Source: Doryteuthis pealeii
Lineage: Eukaryota > Mollusca > Cephalopoda > Myopsida > Loliginidae
Direction: 5' to 3'
Assembly (NCBI GenBank): GCA_023376005.1
Contig: CM042145.1
Location: 101,830,591 to 101,894,590 of the forward strand
DNA length: 64,000 nt
Shown piece after piece: positions 1 to 9,199 of the stretch. The notes under the pieces were generated by a model that made no database searches, was not told the origin of the DNA, and saw only the letters and a list, made by a program, of their open reading frames with translations. Each line of letters starts with the position of its first letter. The first letter of the stretch is position 1. Both the position numbers and the translations under genes were made by a program.

Positions 1-150
1 GGAATAAAAAGGACATGCTACACAGAAAAAATATAATAAAGAAAGAAAGAAAAAGAGTAGGGGAAAGATAGAGAGAGGGGGTGCCCAGAAGCGATAACGC
101 TAATCTGTTAAAATCAAACACATTGAAAAGATGAAAGAAAGTAAAAAAAA
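1..150 (-). repeat. Dispersed repeat L, copy 1
   Basis: The reverse complement of this purine-rich stretch matches the segments at 14335-14500 and 30030-30195. All three share a block reading TAGTGTTATC, a pyrimidine-rich run, CTGTGTAGCATG, and a terminal CTTTCTTT with ATAATAAAAAC. I do not recognise the family. The AATAAA-like end suggests a transcript 3' end in the plus-oriented copies, but that is a guess. Confidence 0.55.
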
Positions 151-258
151 AAAAAAAAGTCAGAGAGTTAAAAGATTATACTTTTTATGTATTGAACTAA
201 TTTGCAATAGCTCTTAAGTAAACATATCAAACATAATAATTAAATTATCATACTGTGG

Positions 259-548
259 CAGAGATGCTTATGTGTCCTGCGTCCCTGATGCACAAAAATC
301 TAAAAGGACGCAGTAAAATCATATCCATGTGTCCCAGTGTTTTTCTTTTTTCTTCCCTTACCATTTCAAGCTAACTGTAAATACATTTCAATAGTTTCTT
401 AAAATTCTTAAAAATGAATTACACAGGATAGGTTACAAGGTAGGAGTTAGATGGCTTTAGTTGGGACCCATAAATTGTCCGGGGACTCATTCAAAGCAAA
501 TATGTTTGTACCAGGACACACTAAATGAAAAAGCTATCAACATCACTG
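259..548. mobile_element. MITE E, copy 1
   Basis: Short non-coding element with related ends: the left reads CAGAGATGCT, the right ends in CATCACTG. The left interior carries a rearranged block about a dumped cytosine-guanine pair (GTCCTGCGTCCCTGA), the right interior an ACTAAATGAAAAAGCTATCA block. Seven further copies or pieces occur in the window. The right end runs straight into a (TA)n tract, so no target duplication can be read here. Confidence 0.65.
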
Positions 549-557
549 ATATATATA

Positions 558-598
<41 letters not shown>
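549..598. repeat. (TA)n microsatellite
   Basis: Near-perfect TA dinucleotide tract next to MITE E. The flank on its right (601-640) contains GTCACCAAGCACCATTGACC, which matches one arm of the hammerhead-2 foldback family at 19.4 and 47.9 kb. Confidence 0.95.
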
Positions 599-601
<3 letters not shown>

Positions 602-659
602 TAGGACAGCATAAAAAGTCACCAAGCACCATTGACCGTGTCAAAATATTACTGAATGA

Positions 660-802
660 TATATTCTAATATTTTTCTGTTCTATTGTTTTGCTTTTTGG
701 AAAGAATTCCAACACGATAATAAACCTAAACGTTTTAACGTTGACCTCAACATTTACAAATAAATTTATCTTTTGGAATACTTTTTTTTCTTTTATTTCT
801 AG

Positions 803-870
<68 letters not shown>
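660..870. mobile_element. Terminal sequence abutting (CA)n(TA)n
   Basis: The block CATCTTTTGGAATACTTT followed by TTTCTATTTA-like sequence (here 765-803) recurs at 2726-2760 and 5680-5723. In all three places it is followed at once by a CA/TA microsatellite. In the 5.6-kb copy it follows a CTGAAGA hairpin block. It looks like a recurrent element end lying against microsatellites, probably Penelope-related; the assignment is inference. Confidence 0.45.
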
Positions 871-1032
871 GTTGTTCTGGTTCCAACGGGAGAAAATTCA
901 ATATTTATAAAAAAAAAGGAAGGTCCGCAAAATGTATTTTGTTCTCAGAAAATTTTTTAAAATTCTTTTTGTTTTACATATGCACACGTGTTTCAGATCT
1001 TCTAGATATTCTTCAGGCTTTGATTGATAATA

Positions 1033-1072
<40 letters not shown>

Positions 1073-1254
1073 TAATAGTATATGGTTATCACTAGCTCAC
1101 TTGGTGAGTTAGTGGGGGACCCAATTTTTTGCAGTATTATTAGTGGAATAGACTGAATGACGAATGTACTATAGAATGAAACCCATGGTCACAAAAATTC
1201 ACATGTAATACACACACACACACATGTACGCACGCACTCATGTGCTTCCAAGAT

Positions 1255-1460
1255 GTAATTAAAAATTTAGAAGATATTTTCTATAAGTATCAAATTATCA
1301 AAGATTAGTATCAAGATTATTTTCTATAAGTATCGAATCTTATGCGATACATGCATTGTAATTGCCTTCAAGCAAAAATATAAATAATAATATATACTTT
1401 ATTCAAAAATGCTTCTAAAAAACAAACATCCAAAAATCTTATAGAAGATATGTACAATGC
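1255..1460. mobile_element. Penelope-type terminal-repeat fragment
   Basis: Contains the blocks TTTTCTATAAGTATCGAAT, GCGATACATGCATTGTAATT and GCCTTCAAGCAAAAATATAA. These also flank the hammerhead-bearing repeats at 5.1-5.6, 20.5-20.85 and 31.8 kb. No ribozyme core is present in this copy. The sequence CTTCTAAAAAACAAACATC near its right end is shared with the 20.8-kb copy. Confidence 0.55.
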
Positions 1461-1494
1461 TGAGCAACTTATATAATATGTTTATTATATATGG

Positions 1495-1560
1495 TGTAAA
1501 TGTTAGCAAGCTAGATTTGCAGGCCATTGTTACTGAGTTCGATTCTCACTGGGTGCTCCC
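1495..1560 (+). mobile_element. tRNA-like SINE fragment
   Basis: Carries GAGTTCGATTCTCACTGGG, a B-box-like T arm, preceded by TGTTAGCAAGCTAGATTT. It is closely similar to the reverse complement of 29414-29485. There is no acceptor stem, so this is not a working tRNA gene but a tRNA-derived repeat head. Confidence 0.45.
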
Positions 1561-1741
1561 CATGCTTCTCGCCTTGTGTCATATCTAAACTATGCTTAGT
1601 AAATAACTATTTAATATGTTTATATGTCTAGATTTTATCATGCTGTAAAATCCGACCAATCAACACAACTAAACAGATGCATTAAAAAATATCTAGACCG
1701 ATGTATTTATTAAGACAGAAATAAAAATTAATTAAATTTTT

Positions 1742-1953
1742 GGTGCTCTTCCAATATGTGATCTACTGAATGGTTTCTAATCCAATATGTGGTCTACCGA
1801 GTTGTTTATATTCCAATATGTGAACTACCCATTATTTTCCCATTAAACTAACCCTAAACCCTAACCCCTTTTTTCCTAGTAGATCACATGCCATGAATAA
1901 TAGATCAATAGTAGATCACAAACCTTCAGTAAATCACATATTGGGAGAGCACC
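1742..1953. mobile_element. TIR element with telomere-like core
   Basis: Ends are inverted copies: GGTGCTCTTCCAATATGTGA on the left and TCACATATTGGGAGAGCACC on the right. The left half holds three direct repeats around CCAATATGTG. The centre (about 1838-1870) reads CCCATTAAACTAACCC and continues with CTAAACCCTAACCCC. The same core occurs in two other inverted-repeat elements at 8.7-9.1 and 12.5-12.7 kb. It is non-coding; the superfamily is not recognised. Confidence 0.6.
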
Positions 1954-2139
1954 TATTTTTTTCTCCTCTTGGAATTGAACACAGTTATTTCATTGATTGA
2001 AACTGTCTTTTGTTATTGTATGTAATTGCAGTCAAGAGTGTTGCACTTACATAATCCTGTGACTTACCCAAAATATTTAATTCAAAATGGACTGAGACTG
2101 GCTTCATACTTTGAAAAAAAAAAAAAAAAAAAAAAAAAA

Positions 2140-2305
2140 TCACACTGACATGTCTAGATAAAGTTTAGAATTCATAGTTTTCCTTCTTCTAGACCAGTTA
2201 CCATATCAAAATTCAAAGCCCAATCAAACCTAGATCTACCCATAGCTGGAGGGAGAATAATTCTCTTCCTATGACGATAACTATTATCCCACGAGCACCT
2301 CCATG

Positions 2306-2308
<3 letters not shown>
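2140..2308 (-). mobile_element. SINE-B, degenerate copy
   Basis: Read on the minus strand it keeps the SINE-B body: the CTCCCTCCAGCTATGGGTA block, the TTCTAGAAGAAGGAAAA block, and the loss of most of the head. The (TA)n at 2309-2342 follows its head end. A 28-nt A run (2114-2141) lies at its tail side. Confidence 0.5.
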
Positions 2309-2345
<37 letters not shown>

Positions 2346-2506
2346 TATTTGTGAATAAAAAGGCCTTAAATACCAGGGGTATCGTGACTATGGATTGTTT
2401 CCACTCGTGGGTATCTGAGGCCCACCGAGCTTCGGCAGATGTTTTTATTTTATTCAGACTGGCAAATAGCCAAATTCAGTTTACATTTTTGGTACCCCAA
2501 CAAAGA

Positions 2507-2508
<2 letters not shown>

Positions 2509-2549
<41 letters not shown>

Positions 2550-2584
2550 TTGTAGAAATGGCCTTCTTCTGTGAAGAAGTGATA

Positions 2585-2632
<48 letters not shown>
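2509..2632. repeat. Paired (TA)n tracts
   Basis: Two (TA)n tracts (2509-2545 and 2590-2630) separated by a short unique spacer. Any long open frame here is only translated TA repeat. Confidence 0.9.
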
Positions 2633-2725
2633 GAGTAAAATAAGAAATTAAATCCAACAGTATGTAGAAAATAGAAAAAGACAATGTATTCCAAAAGAGG
2701 ATTTTTTTACCATCAAGAATAAAAC

Positions 2726-2751
2726 TCATCTTTTGGAATACTTTGTGTTTT

Positions 2752-2836
<85 letters not shown>
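2726..2836. repeat. (TA)n(GT)n compound microsatellite
   Basis: The recurrent terminal block CATCTTTTGGAATACTTT is followed by (TA)n and then (GT)n, leading directly into the left arm of the foldback that starts near 2837. Confidence 0.85.
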
Positions 2837-2838
<2 letters not shown>

Positions 2839-3145
2839 TTAAACAAAAGGCAGGTCTCCTGTTTAATGATTTTATTGGTGATCTTCTCAAGCTTTCTGGC
2901 CAACTTTTATTGGATGGAATATTTGGATTAGTTCACCAAAGTTCATATCCCGAGTACTTTCGGCACTTCGAGGTGTCATCATCAGGGGTGAGGTGTTCCA
3001 GTTTTTTCGAAGTGCCGAAAGTACTCGGTATATGAACTTCGGTTGACTAATCCCCGAATTCCATCCAAATATAAAAATGTTGGCCAGAAAGCTTGAAAAG
3101 ATCACCAATAAAATCATTAAACAGGAGACCTGCCTTTTGTTTAAT
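2837..3145. mobile_element. Long foldback element
   Basis: The left arm (about 2837-2985) and right arm (about 2997-3145) are near-perfect reverse complements, sharing AAACAAAAGGCAGGTCTCCT, GGCCAACTTTTA and CGAGTACTTTCGGCACTTCG. The loop (near 2975-3000) holds GTGTCATCATCAGGGG. The minus strand shows CTGATGATGACACC then a stem and GAAAG, resembling the CTGANGA-stem-GAAA signature of other foldbacks here, but it does not satisfy hammerhead rules. It lies between a (GT)n tract and a CA/TA-rich stretch (3179-3230). Confidence 0.75.
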
Positions 3146-3299
3146 TCCACATGTATAAATGAAAGAATGCTGCCCAAATACACACACATATATATATATA
3201 CATACACACACATATAGATATATATATAGAGAGAAAAATGTATAAATATAGAGATGTATATACAGTGAATTAAAAATCTCCATCATTATTTGTGATGGC

Positions 3300-3750
3300 C
3301 AGGAACATGTGATATAATAAATTTGTATATGTACTTAATAAAAGGAAAAAAAAAAAAAAAGTTTTGTGTTCTAAATAGATTTCAACTGAATGCCCGACAA
3401 AAAAGGCACAAAAAAAAAAAAAAAAAAAAAAAAAAAATTAGTTCAAGGCCTGAGAAACTTTATCTACAAATAAATAAATAAATAAATAATGGCTGCAGAA
3501 AATACACATTCACGACTCCATGCAAATGTACAAAAGTCTGGAGAATTCAAAAGAGTCCTTTATTAAGAGCTTCCCGGATCAACTGCCATTGGTTTAGAAG
3601 TTGTTTATTTATTTTTTTTTTTATTTACGTTTTTATGTCCAGACAGCAAATTATTTGTTTCTGTTTCTGTGATGGCATTCACCCTGGATCAGTTGAGCCG
3701 GCTCCATCCAACGAATTCACCTGTTGTGAATTCATGGAATAAGTAAGAAG
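3300..3750. other. No recognised gene
   Basis: A stretch with two A runs (3344-3360 and 3410-3437), an (AAAT)n patch near 3468 and otherwise unassigned sequence. I see no coding or RNA gene signal. Confidence 0.6.
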
Positions 3751-4207
3751 CAGAGATGCTGATAGGTACGCATCCTGCATCCCTGACACACAAAAATATA
3801 AAAGGACACAGTAAAATCATATCCATGTGTCCCAGGGGGTTTTCTTTTTTATTCCCTTATAATTTTTTTAATTTTTAATGGTAAGGGGAAAAAAAGAAGA
3901 AAAAACACTGGGTCCCACGGATCTGATTTTACTGTGTTCTTTTATATTTTTGTGCGTCAGGGACGCAGGACGCGTACCTATCAGCATCGTTGCAATCCAT
4001 ACACCTAAGAGGATCCACACAGTAAAATCATATCCATGTGTCCCAGGGGTTTTCTTTTTTATTCCCTTATAATTTTTTTAATTTTTAATGGTAAGGGGGG
4101 AAAAAAAGAAAAAGAAAAAACACTGGGACCCACGGATCTGATTTTACTGTGTTCTTTTATATTTTTGTGCATCAGGGACGCAGGACACGTACCTATCAGC
4201 AACTCTG
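3751..4207. mobile_element. MITE E, palindromic duplicated form
   Basis: Unlike standard MITE E, both ends here derive from the same terminus: the left starts CAGAGATGCTGATAGGTACG and the right ends in CGTACCTATCAGCATCGTTG at 3992. A second, 5'-shortened copy of about 190 bp follows (ends at 4207). The segment CAATCCATACACCTAAGAGG is present after each copy, so the unit was tandemly duplicated with its flank. Confidence 0.6.
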
Positions 4208-4409
4208 CAATCCATACACCTAAGAGGATCCACAGCCACATAATACTTAACTACTACTACTATATCTACACTTCAAACCAACACAAAATGGCCTACGTGT
4301 TCGTACATGGCGTGATGCTCACCTAAAAATTCCTTGAACACAGAATCATCTTAAAAGAATTCATACTCAAAGATCAGCTTCTAGTTTGCCAATAAGCAAG
4401 TGTATACAT

Positions 4410-4560
4410 ATGTATATGTGAGGAAATGTATTGGAAAGGTGAATAATGAACACAAACAATTCAATTAATATTTCATCTCTGTTGATTTTAGAGACTTTAT
4501 CAGAAGAATACATTTCCTCACATTTTGTTGGATTTTCCTAATCTGTTATTTTCTTCACAT
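4410..4560. mobile_element. Diverged relative of the 39.9-kb foldback
   Basis: Holds TCACATTTTGTTGGATTTTCC, CAATTCAATTAATATTTC and the small inverted pair GAGGAAATGTATT / AATACATTTCCTC. The same modules occur in the foldback at 39925-40092. Confidence 0.4.
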
Positions 4561-4578
4561 GTGTATACGCTCATGGGT

Positions 4579-4613
<35 letters not shown>

Positions 4614-4868
4614 AGTAAATACACACGATGTGTTTTGATATGGATTTTTTAGCCGACAATTTCTGGGAGAATATGTGCTTAATTGAAGTCGTAGCTAATT
4701 TTGAAAGTTAATTAATTAATAATTAATTAATTAGGCGGGCATACCTATTCAAATGTAAGGCTAAACAAAAATTTTCTCAATTTGTTTAGCCTTACATTTG
4801 AATAGGTATGCCCGCCTAATTAATTAATTATTAATTAACTTTCAAAATTAGCTACGACTTCAATTAAG

Positions 4869-4870
<2 letters not shown>
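4614..4870. mobile_element. TA-embedded perfect foldback P1, copy 1
   Basis: Arms 4676-4769 and 4781-4870 are reverse complements apart from one 4-bp AATT unit difference; shared blocks include AATTGAAGTCGTAGCTAATT, GGCGGGCATACC and AAATGTAAGGCTAAACAAA. The left arm extends further out (4614-4675, including AGCCGACAATTTCTGGGAGA). That extension is missing on the right, where the arm stops at a (TA)n tract. The outer end on the left also touches (TA)n (4580-4609). Non-coding. Confidence 0.85.
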
Positions 4871-4912
<42 letters not shown>

Positions 4913-4940
4913 TATATATATAATATTATATAGGTTATTA
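4871..4940. repeat. (TA)n microsatellite
   Basis: TA tract with small interruptions directly following the truncated right arm of foldback P1. Confidence 0.95.
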
Positions 4941-5104
4941 CTGTGTACCATTATTATAATAAATTTTGCTCTACTCACGTATTGAGCACTTTATATTTGT
5001 TATATCGCTGTCTTATTGTGAAACTTGCATCAACTAACCATTGTGACCATTTTCACCAGTAAGTCACCTTTTCCACAAATACCATATATATATATTATAT
5101 TATT

Positions 5105-5573
5105 ATTTATATTTTTGAAGGCAATTACAATGTGTATATCATATAAAATTCAATAATTATTGAAAATAATCATGACAAGCAAACTCGGCGAATAACGCAT
5201 GCAACGTGTGGAACACCGTACATACTACTACACTTAGTACAGTGAGTATTGAGGGAATCGCAAATTAGGCCTTTGCTCAGGATTAAAGTTGAAACAGCTG
5301 TACGGTGTTCCACACGTCACACGCATTATTCGCCGAGTTTGCTTGTCATGATTATTTTCAATAATTATTGAATTTTATATGATATACACATAGCTTGTCA
5401 CACTACCACTGTCAATAATTATCGAATTTTATATGATATACACATAGCTTGTCACACTACCACTGTCAATAATTATCGAATTTTATATGATATACACATT
5501 GTAATTGCCTTCAAAAATATAAATAATAATATACTTTACTTAACAATGCTTCAAAAGTAAATTATCAAATACT

Positions 5574-5575
<2 letters not shown>
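5105..5575 (+). mobile_element. Penelope-type foldback with decayed hammerhead
   Basis: The left arm (about 5113-5220) and right arm (about 5300-5395) are inverted copies around AGCAAACTCGGCGAATAA and GGAACACCGTAC. On the plus strand the right half holds TTAAAGTTGAAACAGCTGTA followed by CGGTGTTCC. This matches the 3' half of the intact hammerhead at 31.7 kb, but the 5' core reads CTCAGGA in place of CTGATGA. A 54-bp direct duplication (period from TAGCTTGTCACACTACCACT at 5391 to 5445) lies in the right part. The copy is inactive as a ribozyme by inspection. Confidence 0.6.
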
Positions 5576-5577
<2 letters not shown>

Positions 5578-5612
<35 letters not shown>

Positions 5613-5735
5613 CTTTTTATCATATTGTCCTGAAGAAGGTTTTATATAAACCAAAACATTTAAATGTCGACATAAATATAATAAATTCATCTTATTTGAA
5701 ACATTTTGTTTTTCCTATTTATACACACACACACA
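5578..5735. mobile_element. (TA)n plus Penelope-like terminal hairpin block
   Basis: After (TA)n comes CTGAAGA (5630-5636), a GGTTT/AAACC stem, then AAAAC, then the recurrent CATCTTATTTGAAACATTTT block running into (CA)n(TA)n. This order recalls the 3' region of Penelope-like elements; no coding part is present. Confidence 0.45.
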
Positions 5736-5736
5736 C

Positions 5737-6025
5737 ATATATATTTACTAATCCCTCCACACGGGCAGGATGCAACACAAGGTCAATTTCTTAAGTGGAG
5801 TTTAACAGGTTTGAATTCAGAGTTTTCCTTCGCCTAGACTGGTTGACTAACAAAGGGTAATGAGCCCAGTCTGCCCTACTATTTACCCATAGCTGGAGGG
5901 AGATTAGTTGGATTCATACCTTTCCCAAGGGTATTAGCACTATGGGAAATGCAAACAGACTTGTCGAAGACTTGAGCTCATCTCATTGTGCCCATTTCCT
6001 ATGATGGTAACCTCCATGAGATGCC
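5737..6025 (-). mobile_element. SINE-B
   Basis: Read on the minus strand: a tRNA-like head with a degraded GTTACCATCATAGGAAATGG A-box region, then the CTCCCTCCAGCTATGGGTA block, the GGGCAGACTGGGCT block, AACTCTGAATTCAAACCTGT, and the tail GAGGGATTAGTAAATATATA. The 3' end is the TA-rich tail seen in all SINE-B copies. Confidence 0.75.
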
Positions 6026-6029
6026 TAGA

Positions 6030-6472
6030 TATATTTCAACCTGCGCAGTATAATAATGGTTACCAACCTATTTTCCACCTATTTACCAAGAGCATATTCT
6101 AGGCTCTGCTTGACTGGGTAGTCCCTTAATTAATGTTGCCTTGAGCCAGACTTATGCTTTATAAATAAGTAATACTGAATGCAACTTTAAAAATACAAAT
6201 ACTTAAAACTGAGAGAATTTGAAATCAAATGCAATATTTCCCGGCGTGTTTTTCTACATTAACTTCCTAGCCACAGATATGCACTCCAATGTGCATTGAT
6301 GCAATACTTTCCTCTACTGATAGCTATTACCAACATATTCTTCTTCTTTTTTTTCTTTTTTTTTTATTTGTTACAAAATATGGCTTCAATTCTCAAACAG
6401 ATGGTAACTTAATTGGACCTGAAGCATGAATTTTCTACTGCAGTCATATGGTTAATATTAAACTGATTTTTC
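6030..6472. other. No recognised feature
   Basis: AT-rich sequence with one T run near 6350. I see no open frame with family character, no tRNA arms and no clear repeat match inside the window. Confidence 0.5.
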
Positions 6473-6801
6473 AGTGTGTGTATGAGTGAGAGGGTGAGTA
6501 TGTGTGAGGGTGAGTATGTGTGTGTGTGTTAGAGAGAGAGAGAGAGAGAGAGAGTATGTGAGAGAGTATGAGTGAGAGAGAATGAGTGAGTGAAATAGAG
6601 TGTGTGAAAGAGAGTGAAAGAGAAAGTGAGTGAAAGAGGGAGAGTGTGTGAAAGAGTGTGAAAGAGGGAGAGTGTGTGAAAGAGTGTGGAGAGTGTGTGA
6701 AAAAAGAGTGTGAAAGAGGGAGAGTGTGTGAAAAGTGTGAAAGAGGGAGAGTGTGTGAAAGAGGGAGAGAGAGGGAGTGTGTGAAAGAGTGTGTGTGTGT
6801 T

Positions 6802-6832
<31 letters not shown>

Positions 6833-7098
6833 GTGAGAGAGTATGTGAGAGAGTATGAGTGAGAGAGAATGAGTGAGTGAAATAGAGTGTGTGAAAGAGA
6901 AAGTGAGTGAAAGAGAGAGAGAGTGTGTGTGAAAGAGTGTGAAAGAGGGAGAGTGGTGAAAGAGGAGAGTGTGTGAAAGAGTGTGAAAGAGGGGAGTGTG
7001 TGAAGAGGGAGAGTGGAAGAGTGTGTGAAAGAGGAGTGTGAAAGAGTGTAGAGGGAGTGTGTGAAAGAGATAGAGGGAGTGTGTGAAAGAGATAGAGA

Positions 7099-7130
<32 letters not shown>

Positions 7131-7204
7131 AAGAAAGTAAGTGAGAGAGTGAGTGTGAGTGTTTGTGAGAGAGTGTGAGAGAGAGAGAGAGAGAGGGAGG
7201 GAAA
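6473..7204. repeat. C-free GA/GT low-complexity tract
   Basis: The plus strand has no C at all for 732 consecutive bases. It is built from GTGTGTGAAAGAGGGAGA-like variants, (GA)n and (GT)n. A block of about 120 bp beginning with GTGTGTTAGAGAGAGAGA (near 6522) recurs near 6795, so there is a higher-order duplication of about 270 bp. A long minus-strand frame made of Ser, Leu, His and Thr is only the translated repeat. Confidence 0.95.
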
Positions 7205-7480
7205 CTGTTGTAATTTCTTCAAAGTTATGATGTCTACAAATCATAATTATTGCCTTTTTGATGATTACTAAAACTTCCGTACATTATCCCAAAAACTAGA
7301 GCTGCTAAAAAGAAGGAAAGTTATACTCTTAATCAATGGATTGAATATATCTAAAAAAAAAATAAAAATAAAAAAAATAAAATTTAAATTGCTTTAATTT
7401 GTAATCATTTGTTTGCACATAATTATATGGTTTCAACAATTCCTATCTAATGTTAAAATTTTTTTTTTACTACTAATTTC
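7205..7480. other. No recognised gene
   Basis: AT-rich spacer. Near 7420 a single diverged copy of the 52-bp minisatellite unit (ATTATATGGTTTCAACAATT) can be seen; nothing else is assigned. Confidence 0.5.
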
Positions 7481-7705
7481 AGTGGTGTTTACAGTTATTG
7501 TCACAGGAAATGGACTCGGTTACCAGAGTTCAAATCCTGGACAGGGCTGTTTGTCTTTCACATAGCGCCAATAACCTTTGACAAAGGTATGTAAGCAACT
7601 ATTATCCTTGCAGCTGCTATGGGTAAATAGTAGGGCAGACTGGGCTCTTTAACCTTGCTATGGCAGTTGATCTAGGAGAAGGAAAACCGAATTCCATCTA
7701 GTTGT
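7481..7705 (+). mobile_element. SINE-B, partial
   Basis: Keeps the head T-arm block GAGTTCAAATCCTGGAC, the CACATAGCGCCAATA block, GGGTAAATAGTAGGGCAGAC and part of the GGAGAAGGAAAA block. The distal tail is lost. Confidence 0.65.
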
Positions 7706-7787
7706 AGACCTAGAGGGTGATGGGATCCACAAGATTATTCCTGCCCAGGACACACTACATGAGTAGCACCCCCACAACCAAAACTAG

Positions 7788-8120
7788 GTCGGTTGGTTGA
7801 GTTTTATGGTAGGTCAACCCTTGTTGGGTTACTTTATCCCAAAGACGTTTTTTCTTATTCATTCTTGACGGTATTCAATTTTTTTTTTCAAACTCAATTT
7901 TTTTCAAACGCATTTTTTCTGTTTAACCAATAGATGGGACCAAAACAGGTACTACCGCTCCGAGTCAGAGTGGACCTGTGAGTAATGGTGATGAAGGGGT
8001 ACTCCACACTCTCCAGAGCTCCAGAATTGGAACTTCACCATCAGGACAATAAGACCCTCAGTCACTGCCTTCTAGCACATATATGATACAAAAGGTTGGG
8101 AGTTTGACTTGGGTTGGGTC
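7788..8120 (-). mobile_element. Retroposon C, 5'-truncated copy
   Basis: The plus strand begins with the complement of the 3' tail (GTCAACCCTTGTTGGGTTAC), continues through AGATGGGACC, TACTACCGCTCCGAGTCAGA and GGTGATGAAGGGGTACTCCA, and stops near CATATATGATACAAAAGG. The orientation rule comes from copies with target duplications near 22.1, 25.0 and 27.2 kb. Confidence 0.65.
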
Positions 8121-8201
8121 ACCAAAACTAGGTTACATAATCAGTGGGATTTTTATTAGATTTTTATTAGACCAATATACTCTCTAACTCAATGAATAAA
8201 T

Positions 8202-8440
8202 TTAACTCTTAACATCCTGTTGAGATTTTTCTAAGTCCAGAGCATTCCTATAAGGATATATAAAAAAATGGCTAAAAATGACCTTTGCATCTAAAGTTAC
8301 CTGTTATTTCTCTTAAATCAAAGATTTCTACATATGTTTAATATTAAATTTAAACAAAGGCTATTGTTTGGGGCTGATTAGTTAAAACGAATGTGACTTC
8401 CAGCCGGGTGGAATGAGGTGGTATAGGACTTTAAGAGAAA
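8202..8440. mobile_element. MITE F, copy 1
   Basis: Left end TTAACTCTTAACATCCT; right end GGTATAGGACTTTAAGAG. The right terminus has mutated away from the consensus AGGATGTTAAGAGTTAA. The interior is non-coding and matches copies at 32.1, 44.8 and 53.5 kb. Confidence 0.65.
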
Positions 8441-8709
8441 CTCCAATCGAGGTATTATATTAATTTTTGGACTAATACTCTTGGGAAAAGTATGAACCAC
8501 CTCATCCACTTCCCCAACTATGGATTAAATATTACCACTAACTGTTCTTATATAAGGATGGCTTTGGCATTAATTAATCCACAAATGTAAATATTCCATT
8601 AAAAAAAAACAAACACCACCACATGTGTCATATTATCTGAATCTCTCACTTTATAAGACTATCACTTATTTTACTCTGTTGTTGATCACGGCTTCTTACA
8701 GGTTTAAAG

Positions 8710-9128
8710 GTAAAACTTACAAATCATACTCAAAATCCCATGATATTACAGGGTGACCCAGAAAAAACGGAACCCAAATTATTTATTTTCCCATTAAACT
8801 AACCCTAAACCCAACCCTAACCCTCCCAGTTAAAATTGATATAAAATGATATTACAGGGTGACCCAGAAAAAACGGAACCCAAATTATTTATTTTCCCAT
8901 TAAACTAACCCTAAACCCAACCCTAACCCTCCAGTTAAAATTGATATAAAATGATATTACAGGGTGACCCAGAAAAAACGGAACCCAAATTATTTATTTT
9001 CCCATTAAACTAATCCTAAACCCCAACCCTAACCTCTAACCCTCCCAGTTAAAATTAAGTTTTATTACAAAATTTGTGGGTTCTGTTTTTTCTGGGTCAA
9101 GGATTTTGAGTATGATTGCAAGTTTTAC
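8710..9128. mobile_element. TIR element with amplified telomere-like core
   Basis: The left end GTAAAACTTACAAATCATAC and right end GTATGATTGCAAGTTTTAC are inverted copies, and the arms extend through TGACCCAGAAAAAACGGAAC. Inside, a unit of about 105 bp that begins TGATATTACAGGGTGACCCA is repeated three times (8741, 8847, 8952). Each unit holds CCCATTAAACTAACCC and a short run of telomere-like CCCTAA. The superfamily is not recognised. Confidence 0.7.
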
Positions 9129-9199
9129 TAGTCCAATTTGCAACTGAATGATGTTTTTGTCCATTCTGTATCATTTTTTTAAATAATTCAAATCTATCT

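Noticed and set aside
1845..1870. Telomere repeats
   Set aside because: Only a few irregular CCCTAA-like units, always inside inverted-repeat elements; no true array.
641..2694. Several 60-110 codon frames rich in Ile and Tyr
   Set aside because: They are translated (TA)n and (CA)n microsatellites with short random flanks; no protein motif is present.
2950..3030. Hammerhead-like CTGATGATGACACC...GAAAG in the 2.9-kb foldback
   Set aside because: There is an unpaired base before stem II, no stem III and no cleavage triplet followed by a stem I strand, so hammerhead rules are not met.
6471..7244. A 257-codon minus-strand frame rich in Ser, Leu, His and Thr
   Set aside because: It follows entirely from the C-free GA/GT repeat, and similar long frames exist in other phases of the same tract.
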